From Gammaproteobacteria bacterium (GTDB lineage Bacteria; Actinomycetota; Acidimicrobiia; Spongiisociales; UBA4744), in NCBI GenBank assembly GCA_011682695.1, contig JAACED010000009.1:1-63348 (forward strand): a stretch of 63,348 bases of DNA. The letters are read 5' to 3'. Every line of letters starts with the position of its first letter. Within the stretch, counting starts at the first letter, position 1. Below are positions 8,283 to 16,271 of this stretch, in pieces. The notes under the pieces are model-generated. The model was not told the origin of the DNA, made no database searches, and worked only from the letters and a program-made list of their open reading frames with translations. A program made the position numbers and the translations under genes.

Positions 8283-9022
8283 AGGCCTTCTCAGCCATCA
8301 GCGTGTTCACGTTCCGCAGGTTGATGGGTCGTCGGCGGGTCACCGGCCTGCTTTTCTTGACCGTCCTGCCGGCGATCATCGTCGCGTTGATCGGCAGGGA
8401 TGCAGGCGACCCCGAACATGTGACGCAGGGGTTGACGGTGGGCGTTCTTCTGGCGGTGGCGATTCCGGTGGTTGCCCTCGTCAACTCGACCGCCGCGCTC
8501 GGTGACCAGCGACGCGAGCATCTGCTGCCGTACCTGACGCTGAAACCGCTCCCACGATCGGTCATCGTCGGTGCAGCGTTCGTCGGGTCGGTCGTCGCGA
8601 CGCTCGGCATCGGAGGAGCGGGGGTTGCGGCCCTCTGGCTCGCCGGCGGCTGGGTGACGGGTTCATGGGGCATCGGCTGGCCGGCGGCCGTCGCGCTGAC
8701 CGTATCAGCCCTTTCCTACGGGGCGGTGTTCATCCCGGTCGGCTACCTGTTCAGGCGAGGAACGCTGATCGGTCTGATCTACATCTTCTTCTGGGAGGCG
8801 ATCCTGGCCTCGGCCGTCACCACTGTGGCGGCATCGTCGCTGTGGCGAATCGGACTGTCCGCGTATCTCGGGTTGCCGGCCGAGTCGGCAGAGGAGTTCG
8901 TGAGGATGCTCGGCACCGTGCAGCCGGGCGTCGGTGGTGCGTTCATCAAGGCCGGTGTGCTCGCCGTCGCATCCGTGGTGCTGACGACATGGCTGCTGCG
9001 AAGTCGGGATCAAGTAACTTAG
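8279..9022 (+). CDS. ABC-2 type transporter permease, second
   Basis: This 247-aa membrane protein starts in an ATGA overlap with the preceding ATPase gene. Helices include VTGLLFLTVLPAIIVALIG, VGVLLAVAIPVVALV and IGLIYIFFWEAILAS. The segment ALGDQRREHLLPYLTLKPLP is the ABC-2 cytoplasmic loop, where a charged stretch follows the second helix. It closes the four-gene operon. A short TCGTATTTCGTA repeat follows the stop codon. Confidence 0.85.
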   Translation: MKAFSAISVFTFRRLMGRRRVTGLLFLTVLPAIIVALIGRDAGDPEHVTQGLTVGVLLAVAIPVVALVNSTAALGDQRREHLLPYLTLKPLPRSVIVGAAFVGSVVATLGIGGAGVAALWLAGGWVTGSWGIGWPAAVALTVSALSYGAVFIPVGYLFRRGTLIGLIYIFFWEAILASAVTTVAASSLWRIGLSAYLGLPAESAEEFVRMLGTVQPGVGGAFIKAGVLAVASVVLTTWLLRSRDQVT

Positions 9023-9024
9023 CT

Positions 9025-9043
9025 GGTACCTCGTATTTCGTAG
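9025..9043. repeat. Short TCGTATTTCGTA-type intergenic repeat
   Basis: GGTACCTCGTATTTCGTAG just after the permease gene shares the word TCGTATTTCGTA with 19551-19575 and resembles the 5' part of the hairpin region at 36309-36355. All three lie between genes, which suggests remnants of one extragenic repeat family. Confidence 0.4.
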
Positions 9044-9056
9044 CTTGCAGATTGGC

Positions 9057-9827
9057 TCACGCCAATTGTCGACCGTGGCTTCGCCCAAGCAGATACGTTG
9101 CCGTAGCGATGCCGGCGGCACCTGCAACCGCCGTCGTAGTGCCGATCACCCGTTTTGCCGTTCTGGAGAACTCGATGATCGGCCAGCCTCGGTGATAGGC
9201 GATCGATTCGAGCGCACGGTCGGGGTTGACGGCGACGGGATGTCCGACCAGTTCCAGCATTGGGAGGTCGGAGACCGAATCCGAGTACGCGTAGCACAGA
9301 CGCAGGTCGTAGCCCCGCTCGGACGCGAGTTTCGAGATGGCGGTCGCCTTTCCCTTCCCGTAGCAGAACGGTTCCGAGAGCCGTCCCGTGTAGACGCCAT
9401 CGGCGATCTCTGAAACGGTGCCGATCCCGCCGGTCATGCCGACCGCTTCTGCGAACTCCCGAACGATCTCGATTGGAGAAGCGGACACGATGTACGTGTC
9501 CCTGCCGGCTTCGTGGTGCAGATCGATGAGCGCCTGAGACTCCCTTCGGACTCCATCGAGGAGTTGAGCGATGACCTCGTCGCCGAGTTCCTCGACATCG
9601 GTGACCGGCTTTCCCTTGATCGCCTCGAGGATCCGGTCGCGAACCGCGTCTGCTTTCTCGTCCGAGTATCCCCCGAGCCGGAAGAGGACGGCGTTGACTG
9701 CGTCGCCGAGGAGCTGGTTGGTCGTGACCATGCCGTGGCGCCACGCGGCCATACCGAAGGCAAATACCGAAGATCCCGAGATCAGCGTTCTGTCGAGATC
9801 GAAGAATGCTGCTGCTGCGTCGTCCAT
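9057..9827 (-). CDS. HAD-IB family phosphatase (SerB-like)
   Basis: This 256-aa haloacid dehalogenase-fold hydrolase has motif I DLDRT (nucleophile Asp10, acid Asp12), motif II SAS (YIVSASPIEIV), a Lys in CYGKGKA and motif IV DSVSDLPML. The spacing is that of subfamily IB, which includes phosphoserine phosphatases and lysophosphatidate-type phosphatases. A hydrophobic C-terminal segment (TTTAVAGAAGIATATYLL) looks like a membrane anchor, which SerB proper lacks, so a lipid-linked or envelope substrate is possible. The start codon follows TAGCCT by 6 nt, and the gene is divergent from the NYN gene. Confidence 0.85.
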   Translation of the reverse strand: MDDAAAAFFDLDRTLISGSSVFAFGMAAWRHGMVTTNQLLGDAVNAVLFRLGGYSDEKADAVRDRILEAIKGKPVTDVEELGDEVIAQLLDGVRRESQALIDLHHEAGRDTYIVSASPIEIVREFAEAVGMTGGIGTVSEIADGVYTGRLSEPFCYGKGKATAISKLASERGYDLRLCYAYSDSVSDLPMLELVGHPVAVNPDRALESIAYHRGWPIIEFSRTAKRVIGTTTAVAGAAGIATATYLLGRSHGRQLA

Positions 9828-9833
9828 ACGACG

Positions 9834-9839
9834 AGGCTA
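9834..9839 (-). promoter_or_regulatory. Probable -10 of the leaderless HAD gene
   Basis: Read on the minus strand, TAGCCT lies 6 nt before the ATG at 9827. It sits inside the 36-bp gap shared with the divergent NYN gene, so its -35 region would overlap the other gene's start. Confidence 0.5.
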
Positions 9840-9851
9840 TCACGCGGCCGC

Positions 9852-9857
9852 TACGCT
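9852..9857 (+). promoter_or_regulatory. Probable -10 of the leaderless NYN gene
   Basis: TACGCT lies 6 nt before the GTG at 9864. A -35 element with a 17-bp spacer would fall at 9829-9834, on the other promoter's -10 and start region. Confidence 0.5.
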
Positions 9858-9863
9858 GGACTC

Positions 9864-10913
9864 GTGGCAGCAGAAGAAGAACGTATCGCCCTGTTCCTCG
9901 ACTACGAGAACCTGGCCATTGGCGCCAGGGAGGTTGGCCTCCAATTCGACTTCAAACCGATTGCCGACGCCCTCGCCGAGCGCGGGAGGGTGGTGGTGAG
10001 GAAGGCGTATGCAGAGTGGTCGGCCTTCCCGGACGACCGCCGCATGTTGACACGGCACAACGTGGAGCTCACCGAGATCCCGCAGCGTCTGGGTGCCGTG
10101 CGCAAGAACGCCGCCGACATCAAGATGGCCGTCGACGCGATCGAGCTCGCATTCGAGAGGGGATACTTGACGACGTTCGTCCTCGGGACGGGGGACAGCG
10201 ACTTCACGCCACTCGTCCACAAACTGCGATCACTCAACAAACAGGTCATTGGTGTCGGCATCAAGGCGTCCACGTCTGCCCTTCTGCCTCCCGCGTGCGA
10301 CGAGTTCCTCTTCTACGAACGGCTCAAGGGCGTCGAAGAACCGCGACCCCGCAAGAAGAGCGCCGTCCGGCAAGAGAAGCCGGTCGAGGTCGAGACCGAG
10401 ACCGAGACCGAGACGGGTGAGAACGGTTCCATCGAGGATCTGGTCACGTTGGTCACCCAGACGCTCGCCGGGCTGCAGAGCACGTCGGGTGGTGCCGTCG
10501 TCGCATCGAGCCTCAAGCGGGCGATACTCCGCAAGGATCCGACGTTCTCCGAGTCGGACTTCGGGTTCAGAGGATTCGGCGAGTTGCTGCGCCACCTCGA
10601 ATCGAGGAACGTGATCGAGTTGGGCGAGGGTCCGGCGAAGGGTGATCCTGTCGTCAGCTTCACGACTGAGGGCAAGGGTGAGGAAGAGGCCTTCAGTCTG
10701 CTACGTCAGGTCGTGCGTGAACTCGAAAGCGGGGGGAGTCCTCCGCTCCTGTCCGGGCTGAAGAATCAGCTGCGCAAACGAAGTCCGGGTTTCTCGGAGA
10801 GACGCTACGGCTTCAGCGGTTTCCTCCAGTTCTGCAAGGCCGCTCGCACCCGCGGCATCATCGACCTGCACTGGGACGATGACGCCGGCGACTACGTGGT
10901 CAGTTCGCAATGA
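9864..10913 (+). CDS. NYN-domain RNase-like protein with two OST-HTH (LOTUS) domains
   Basis: This 349-aa protein starts at GTG 9864. The N-terminal NYN/PIN-like nuclease domain shows the acidic residues expected for metal binding: LFLDYENLAIG, KMAVDAIELAFE and LGTGDSDFTPLV. A charged linker with an ETETETET repeat (about residues 177-186) leads to two similar winged-helix OST-HTH/LOTUS repeats, marked by DPTFSESDFGFRGFGELL and SPGFSERRYGFSGFLQFC. The family (LabA/DUF88-like) is linked to RNA binding and cleavage; the target here is unknown. The upstream open frame is antisense to the HAD gene and is rejected. Confidence 0.85.
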   Translation: MAAEEERIALFLDYENLAIGAREVGLQFDFKPIADALAERGRVVVRKAYAEWSAFPDDRRMLTRHNVELTEIPQRLGAVRKNAADIKMAVDAIELAFERGYLTTFVLGTGDSDFTPLVHKLRSLNKQVIGVGIKASTSALLPPACDEFLFYERLKGVEEPRPRKKSAVRQEKPVEVETETETETGENGSIEDLVTLVTQTLAGLQSTSGGAVVASSLKRAILRKDPTFSESDFGFRGFGELLRHLESRNVIELGEGPAKGDPVVSFTTEGKGEEEAFSLLRQVVRELESGGSPPLLSGLKNQLRKRSPGFSERRYGFSGFLQFCKAARTRGIIDLHWDDDAGDYVVSSQ

Positions 10914-10916
10914 GAA

Positions 10917-10936
10917 GCGGGCCCTCACGGGCCCGC
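10917..10936. terminator. Hairpin between convergent genes
   Basis: GCGGGCCC TCAC GGGCCCGC gives a perfect 8-bp stem with a 4-nt loop. It starts four bases after the NYN stop and lies before the 3' end of the convergent glutamate dehydrogenase gene, so it could end transcription from both sides. No strong U-run follows. Confidence 0.6.
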
Positions 10937-10959
10937 CACTCGTCACTCGGTCAGGTCGA

Positions 10960-12318
10960 TCACGGCCAGATGCCGCGATGGGAGGCAGCGGTGGTGCACC
11001 GTCCCGCAGCCACGATGTACGCAGCGGTCCTCAGGTTGGGATAAGGAACTTCCTCTCCCGGATGGGATGCCGACCATACGGCTCGAGTCTCCTCGATCCC
11101 CTCCTGCACCTCGGCCAGGGTCGAGATCACTTTGTCCGTTGCCCGATACATCTTCTTGCGGAGCTTCGTGTGGACCTCTTCCTCGTCCCACTGCTGATCT
11201 TCGATGTTCTGGACCCATTCGTAGTACGAGACGACGACGCCGCCTGCGTTGGCCAGAATGTCGGGCAGGACGGGGATTCCCTTCGCTGCAAGGATTTCAT
11301 CGGCCATCGGCGTGGTGGGACCGTTGGCGGCTTCCACGACGATCTTGGCCTTGATCCGATCCGCGTTCGCTGCTGTGATCTGATTCTCGAGTGCAGCCGG
11401 AATCAGGACGTCGCAGGGCACCTCGAGCACCTCCAGCGGCGCGAGCTCCTTCGTCCCGCCGAGCCCGACAACACTGCCGGATTCGTCCTTGTGCTCTTCG
11501 ACACGAGCCATGTCGAGGCCGTTGGGGTCGAAGATTCCGCCCTTCGAGTCGCTCACTGCGACGATGATTGCTCCGGCCCTTTCGAACAAGATCGCTGCAT
11601 TCCGACCGGCGTTGCCGAACCCCTGGATCGCCACCGTTGCCCCCTCGAGTGAGGGAAGGTCGGGCAGTTCGCCGAGATGGAGGAAACGTTCGGTCACGAA
11701 CAAGGCTCCCTGTGCGGTGGCCGTCGGGCGCCCGAGCGAACCGCCGAGGTCGAGTGGCTTTCCGGTCACGACCGGTCGGTTGTTCTGTCCGGGGTGCATC
11801 ATCGAATACGTATCGAAGATCCACGCCATGGTCTGGGCGTCGGTGTAGACGTCGGGGGCGGGGATATCGGTGTACGGACCGATGTTGGAGCCGAGCGCCG
11901 CGATGAAGCGGCGTGTGATCGAGGCCTTCTCGTGTTGGGAAATCTTGCGGGGGTCGACTTGGACACCGCCCTTTGCACCGCCGAACGGAATGTCGACGAG
12001 GGCGCATTTGAGGGTCATCCAGGCCGCCAGCGCCCGGACCTCATCTTCACTCACCTGGGGATGGAAACGGATGCCTCCTTTTCCGGGACCACGGACTGCC
12101 GAGTTGAGCACCCGGTAGCCATAGAACACCTCGATATGACCATCATCCATGCGGATGGGCAGGGTCACGTTGACCGATTGTTCCGGTTCGAACAGCCACT
12201 CGGTAAGACCGGGGGACTCAGCCAGTTCCCGAATGTACGGGATCACCTGCTCGAACTGATGTCGAGCAATGTGGTTCGGGTTGAGGTCCTCTGTGAGGGC
12301 GCGCTCGGGCGCTGTCAT
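10960..12318 (-). CDS. gdhA: Glutamate dehydrogenase (Glu/Leu/Phe/Val family)
   Basis: This 452-aa enzyme oxidatively deaminates glutamate to 2-oxoglutarate and ammonia with NAD(P). It shows GPGKGGIRFHP, MTLKCALVDIPFGGAKGG (with the catalytic-region Lys), the Rossmann glycines AIQGFGNAGRNAA, and PDILANAGGVVVSYYEW. ATG 12318 is preferred over ATG 12336 because AGAGGAG precedes it at the right distance. The length fits the hexameric family, and the exact coenzyme cannot be read with confidence. It is divergent from a tyrosine phenol-lyase-like gene that releases ammonia, which fits a nitrogen or amino-acid catabolic setting. Confidence 0.92.
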   Translation of the reverse strand: MTAPERALTEDLNPNHIARHQFEQVIPYIRELAESPGLTEWLFEPEQSVNVTLPIRMDDGHIEVFYGYRVLNSAVRGPGKGGIRFHPQVSEDEVRALAAWMTLKCALVDIPFGGAKGGVQVDPRKISQHEKASITRRFIAALGSNIGPYTDIPAPDVYTDAQTMAWIFDTYSMMHPGQNNRPVVTGKPLDLGGSLGRPTATAQGALFVTERFLHLGELPDLPSLEGATVAIQGFGNAGRNAAILFERAGAIIVAVSDSKGGIFDPNGLDMARVEEHKDESGSVVGLGGTKELAPLEVLEVPCDVLIPAALENQITAANADRIKAKIVVEAANGPTTPMADEILAAKGIPVLPDILANAGGVVVSYYEWVQNIEDQQWDEEEVHTKLRKKMYRATDKVISTLAEVQEGIEETRAVWSASHPGEEVPYPNLRTAAYIVAAGRCTTAASHRGIWP

Positions 12319-12624
12319 GGTGTCTCCTCTGGACATGCCGGCTTTGGGTGTGCGGAACAGATGCTCCTGGGAAGGAGCGTGGTCTCGGTTCGAGCCGGCT
12401 GGTGCGATCCCGGACCTGGCACGCCGGGAAGTCTACGTTGTCGGGCCGGAAAAGTCACAACGAGCAACCGCTCGCCGAGCGCCCTATGCGTGGTCGCGAC
12501 GCCTCGTCGAGCGGCGGCGTGTTCTTCCGGCTGGAGCGGCCTGTGACTATGGCAAACTAGTGTCCCGGCAGGCTGTCTGCCGAGGCACTGGCGGTCTGCG
12601 CGGCATGCCGAGAGGAGAGTTCTC
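12319..12624. other. Divergent intergenic region, gdhA / tyrosine phenol-lyase
   Basis: This 306-bp gap holds the 5' ends of two divergent genes. AGAGGAGA at about 12611-12618 is the ribosome site of the downstream gene. AT-rich words near 12548-12560 (TATGGCAAACTAG) could be promoter sequence, but no confident -35/-10 pair is visible. I see no riboswitch fold I can name. Confidence 0.4.
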
Positions 12625-14004
12625 GTGAGGAGTTGGGCCGAACCTTTCAAGATCAAGATGGTGGAGGCAATTCGCATGACCACACGTGAAGAACGTGTGC
12701 GAGCGAACGAGGAGGCCGGATACAACACGTTCCTCCTGCGGTCCGAGGATGTCTACATAGATCTGTTGACCGACTCCGGCACGTCCGCGATGTCCGATTA
12801 CCAGTGGGCCGGCCTCATGTACGGGGATGAGGCGTACGCAGGCAGCCGGAGTTTCTATCACCTCGTCGACGCGGTCGCCGACGTCTACGGCTATCCGGAA
12901 CTCATTCCCACCCACCAGGGGCGGGGCGCCGAGCATCTCCTCAGTCAGATCCTGATCAAGCCCGGCGATGTCATTCCGGGGAACATGTACTTCACCACGA
13001 CCCGATTCCATCAGGAATACGCAGGGGGGAAGTTCGTGGACGTCATCGTCGACGAGGCCCATCAGCCCGAGAGCCGGTTCCCGTTCAAGGGCAACGTCGA
13101 TCTCGGCAAGTTGAGGGCCGTCGTCGACGAATACGGCGCCGACAAGATCCCGTACATCTCGTTGGAGACCAACGTCAACCTCGCGGGCGGTCAGCCCGTA
13201 TCGATGGCGAATCTGAAGGAGGTGTACGAGTACTGCCGGAGTCAGGGCATCCTCGTCATGCTCGATGCGACCCGGGCTCTCGAGAACGCCTACTTCATTC
13301 AGCAGCGGGAATCCGACTACTTCGACAAGAGCGTCAAAGAGATCCTCTACGAGATCTGTTCATATTCGGACGGTGCCACGGTCTCGTCGAAGAAGGACAA
13401 CCTCGTGAACATCGGCGGGTTCCTGGCATTGCGTGACCCGGAACTCGCCAGGAGGGCCCGAGCCCTGCTGGTCGCCTTCGAGGGGCTGCACACCTACGGG
13501 GGCATGTCCGGTCGTGACATGGAGGCGCTCGCTCGAGGGATCAGGGAGATGGTTGCCACCGACGATCATGTTCGGGCAAGGGTCGGGCAGGTCGAGTATC
13601 TCGGACAACAGCTCGAAAAGGCCGGCGTGCCGATTGTGGAACCGATCGGCGGTCACGGGATCTTCCTCGATGCGATGTCGATCCTGCCGCACATCCCACA
13701 GGATCAGTTCCCGGCTCAGGCGCTCACCGCGGCGCTGTATCTCGACTCTGGTGTCCGAGGCATGGAGCGGGGCATCGTCTCCGCCGGTCGAGACCCGGAG
13801 ACCGGCGATCATCACTACCCGAAGCTCGAGTTGGTGCGGCTCGCCATTCCGCGGCGCGTGTACACGCAGTCGCACATGGATGTGGTGGCCGAGACGGTGG
13901 TCAACGTGTATGAGAATCGCGACGCCATCGGCGGTCTCGAGTTCACGTACGAGCCGCCCGAACTGCGTTTCTTCCAGGCGAGGTTTCGACCGATCGAGAG
14001 CTGA
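12625..14004 (+). CDS. tpl: Tyrosine phenol-lyase (beta-tyrosinase)
   Basis: This 459-aa PLP enzyme of the tryptophanase/TPL family splits L-tyrosine to phenol, pyruvate and ammonia. Family motifs are YIDLLTDSGTSAMSD, PTHQGRGAEHLLSQ, VNLAGGQPVSMANL and SSKKD, with the PLP lysine at residue 257, the same number as in Citrobacter TPL. Three places that separate TPL from tryptophanase read as TPL: FTTTR (Thr) where tryptophanase has FDTT, GMERGIVSAGR (Arg) where tryptophanase has VEIG, and LRFFQARF (Phe) where tryptophanase has LRHF. It starts at GTG with AGAGGAGA upstream. It sits beside gdhA and 22 kb from a tryptophanase paralogue. Confidence 0.88.
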   Translation: MRSWAEPFKIKMVEAIRMTTREERVRANEEAGYNTFLLRSEDVYIDLLTDSGTSAMSDYQWAGLMYGDEAYAGSRSFYHLVDAVADVYGYPELIPTHQGRGAEHLLSQILIKPGDVIPGNMYFTTTRFHQEYAGGKFVDVIVDEAHQPESRFPFKGNVDLGKLRAVVDEYGADKIPYISLETNVNLAGGQPVSMANLKEVYEYCRSQGILVMLDATRALENAYFIQQRESDYFDKSVKEILYEICSYSDGATVSSKKDNLVNIGGFLALRDPELARRARALLVAFEGLHTYGGMSGRDMEALARGIREMVATDDHVRARVGQVEYLGQQLEKAGVPIVEPIGGHGIFLDAMSILPHIPQDQFPAQALTAALYLDSGVRGMERGIVSAGRDPETGDHHYPKLELVRLAIPRRVYTQSHMDVVAETVVNVYENRDAIGGLEFTYEPPELRFFQARFRPIES

Positions 14005-14058
14005 TCTCCGAGAGGCCGAATACTGCCGATCGTAGGCCCGCAGTAATGTTGGGGGCTC

Positions 14059-16053
14059 ATGGTTCTCGATCGCCTCAGACTGCACCGCGCTCACGAACAG
14101 TGGGACACCGCCCGCTTCCTCGGGCTGGCCGTGGTCGTCGGCGTCTTGGTCGGTGCGGCCGCCTCTCTGCTGATCGCGATGATCCAGTGGGTACGCGACG
14201 GCGTCGGCCAGATTCCGCTCGGCCGCTGGGTGCCGGTCCTTGTCATCCCACTCGGGATTCTGGTGGCATGGTTCGTCGCCCGCCGGTGGTCGCCTGAGGT
14301 CGAGGGCGACGGCGTTCCGGCAACGATCGAGGGGCTGACGATACGGTCCGGATACCTGCCGAGCCGGGCTGTGATCTGGAAGTTCATCGCGACGTCGTTG
14401 ACTCTGGGCGCGGGTGGTTCAGGGGGTCGGGAGGGTCCGATCGTGCAGATCGGAGCCACGATCGGCTCGTCCATCGCCCGGCATACGAACCTGGGTGAGG
14501 ATCAGGTCCGGAGCCTGGTTGCCGCCGGCGCGGGAGCTGCAATCGGCGCGAGCTTCAACGCCCCGATCGCCGGCATGCTGTTCGCCATGGAAGTGATCTT
14601 GCGCACGCTCTCGGTTCGGCATCTCTCTGCAGTGGTCGTTGCCTCGGTCGCTGCTGCCGTGACAACCAGGAGCATCACCCGCGGGGCGGAGGTCCTGAGG
14701 GCTCCGGCGTACGGCCTCATCCCGCACAGGGAGTGGCAGGAGCTGCTCGTCTACGCCGCGCTCGGGATTGCCATCGCCGTGCTCGCCTGGGCGTTCCTGC
14801 GGGTGCTGGGAGCGATCGAGGAACTCTCGGAACGATTCTCGAGATGGCCGTGGCTGCGTCCCGTCGTTGCCGGGCTCGTGATCGCACTGATCGGCGTCGT
14901 GGAGCCGGACGTGCTCGGCACCGGACAGGACTTCGTGGCACGAATCGTCAACATCTCGGTCTCCGGAACCCAGGTCTGGTGGCTGCTGATGGTTCTCGTC
15001 GTGCTGAAGATCATCACCACGTCTGCGACGATCGGTTCCGGCGGTTCGGGGGGAGCGTTCATGCCCAGCCTCTTCATCGGGGCAGCCTTCGGTGCCGGCC
15101 TCGCCGAGCTCCTGGCGCCCGCGTGGACGCTGTCGGCGCTTCGGCCCGGCCCGTTCGCCGTCGTCGGAATGGCGGCCATGTTCGCGGCGGTCGCACGTGC
15201 GCCCCTGACCTCCATTCTGATCGTGTTCGAGATCACCCAGGACTACAAGCTCGTGCTCCCGCTCATGCTTGCCGTGTCCCTCGCCACCCTCATCGCCGAC
15301 GTGCTGAGTCCGGAGAGCGTGTACACGATGCCGCTGATCCGCAAGGGCATCCAACTGGTCCGCGCTTCCGAGGTCGATGTACTCGACACCATCATGGTCG
15401 GTGACGTGATGTCCCGGCAGGCCCCGGTCACTCCACACATGACTCTGGAGGAGGCCACCGAGATCCTCAATGAACATGGCCACCATGGCGCCGCGGTCCT
15501 CGACCACGGCCGTCTCATCGGCGTGCTGAGCATGTCGGACATTCTTCGGCAGAAGTCGGTCGGTCTGGTCGCCGACGCGATGACGCAGCGTCCCGTGACC
15601 GTGACCGCGAACACTCCGGTGAGCCAGGCGCTGGAACGTATGGCCGCGCTCGGCGTTTCCCGGCTCCCCGTCGTTGCAGAGGACGACTCCACCCATCTCG
15701 TGGGGATGTTCCGGCGGAGAGATATTGTCAACGCCTATCACGTCGCCCTGGGCTCGGCCACCGGTGTCCAGCTGGCGAGAGATCGTCTGCAGCGCAAGAC
15801 CGAGCCCGGCGTCTCGTTCTATGAGGTCCAGGTACCGGCGGGGCTCAGCGGGCAGCTACTCAAAGACGTCTCATGGCCGGATGACTGCACGATCGTTTCC
15901 GTCAGGCGCCGGACGACCGTCTACGTTCCTCGCGGGAGCACACGTCTGGAAGCAGGCGATGTCATTACCATGTTCGGCAGTACCGCAGCCAGAGACGAAC
16001 TCGTGGCTCGTATGGAGCAGATTGGCCGGGCAGATTCCGCAGATATGCAATAG
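14059..16053 (+). CDS. ClC-family chloride channel/transporter with CBS pair and TrkA-C domain
   Basis: This 664-aa membrane protein has a ClC core with the ion-path motifs GREGPIVQ (the gating Glu is kept), GSGGAFMPSLFIG and a variant first motif EGDGVP in place of GSGIP. About ten hydrophobic helices fill residues 20-420. Two CBS modules follow (VGDVMSRQAPVTPHMTLEEA and VADAMTQRPVTVTANTPVSQ), then a C-terminal RCK_C/TrkA-C-like domain (LEAGDVITMFGS). The CBS plus RCK_C tail suggests nucleotide-controlled gating. TAATGT lies 9 nt before the ATG, so the transcript may be leaderless. Confidence 0.9.
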   Translation: MVLDRLRLHRAHEQWDTARFLGLAVVVGVLVGAAASLLIAMIQWVRDGVGQIPLGRWVPVLVIPLGILVAWFVARRWSPEVEGDGVPATIEGLTIRSGYLPSRAVIWKFIATSLTLGAGGSGGREGPIVQIGATIGSSIARHTNLGEDQVRSLVAAGAGAAIGASFNAPIAGMLFAMEVILRTLSVRHLSAVVVASVAAAVTTRSITRGAEVLRAPAYGLIPHREWQELLVYAALGIAIAVLAWAFLRVLGAIEELSERFSRWPWLRPVVAGLVIALIGVVEPDVLGTGQDFVARIVNISVSGTQVWWLLMVLVVLKIITTSATIGSGGSGGAFMPSLFIGAAFGAGLAELLAPAWTLSALRPGPFAVVGMAAMFAAVARAPLTSILIVFEITQDYKLVLPLMLAVSLATLIADVLSPESVYTMPLIRKGIQLVRASEVDVLDTIMVGDVMSRQAPVTPHMTLEEATEILNEHGHHGAAVLDHGRLIGVLSMSDILRQKSVGLVADAMTQRPVTVTANTPVSQALERMAALGVSRLPVVAEDDSTHLVGMFRRRDIVNAYHVALGSATGVQLARDRLQRKTEPGVSFYEVQVPAGLSGQLLKDVSWPDDCTIVSVRRRTTVYVPRGSTRLEAGDVITMFGSTAARDELVARMEQIGRADSADMQ

Positions 16054-16073
16054 AATTGTGTCAAGGAGGAGTT

Positions 16074-16259
16074 GTGACCCTTCGTAAAGGCATGCACGTT
16101 CGGGAGTTGACCAAGAAGGTCGGTCAGGTCGGGCGCACCGGCGTCGTCGTCGCGATTCGTGATGGGATCGTCGAAGTGCGCTGGGACGACGGCCGGGTCA
16201 GCACACTCTCCGGAGCCGTGCTCGTACCAATTCAGACATCATCGAACGCGGCCAAGTAG
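16074..16259 (+). CDS. Small SH3-like beta-barrel protein
   Basis: This 61-aa protein starts at GTG 16074 after AAGGAGGA (16063-16070). The pattern GRTGVVVAIRDGIVEVRWDD followed by GRVSTLSG is typical of a KOW/SH3-like or DUF1918-like barrel, in which a glycine-rich strand pair ends in a WxDG turn. The role is unknown. The gene lies 20 bp after the ClC gene and may be cotranscribed with it. Confidence 0.65.
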   Translation: MTLRKGMHVRELTKKVGQVGRTGVVVAIRDGIVEVRWDDGRVSTLSGAVLVPIQTSSNAAK

Positions 16260-16271
16260 CGCAGCGGGTTC

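Noticed and set aside
12319-12624. Riboswitch or attenuator upstream of the tyrosine phenol-lyase gene
   Set aside because: No known fold and no short leader peptide rich in aromatic codons could be identified by eye.
14419-15741. A 440-codon minus-strand frame opposite the ClC gene
   Set aside because: Same reason: low-complexity His/Arg/Asp composition, no ribosome site, fully covered by a well-supported gene.
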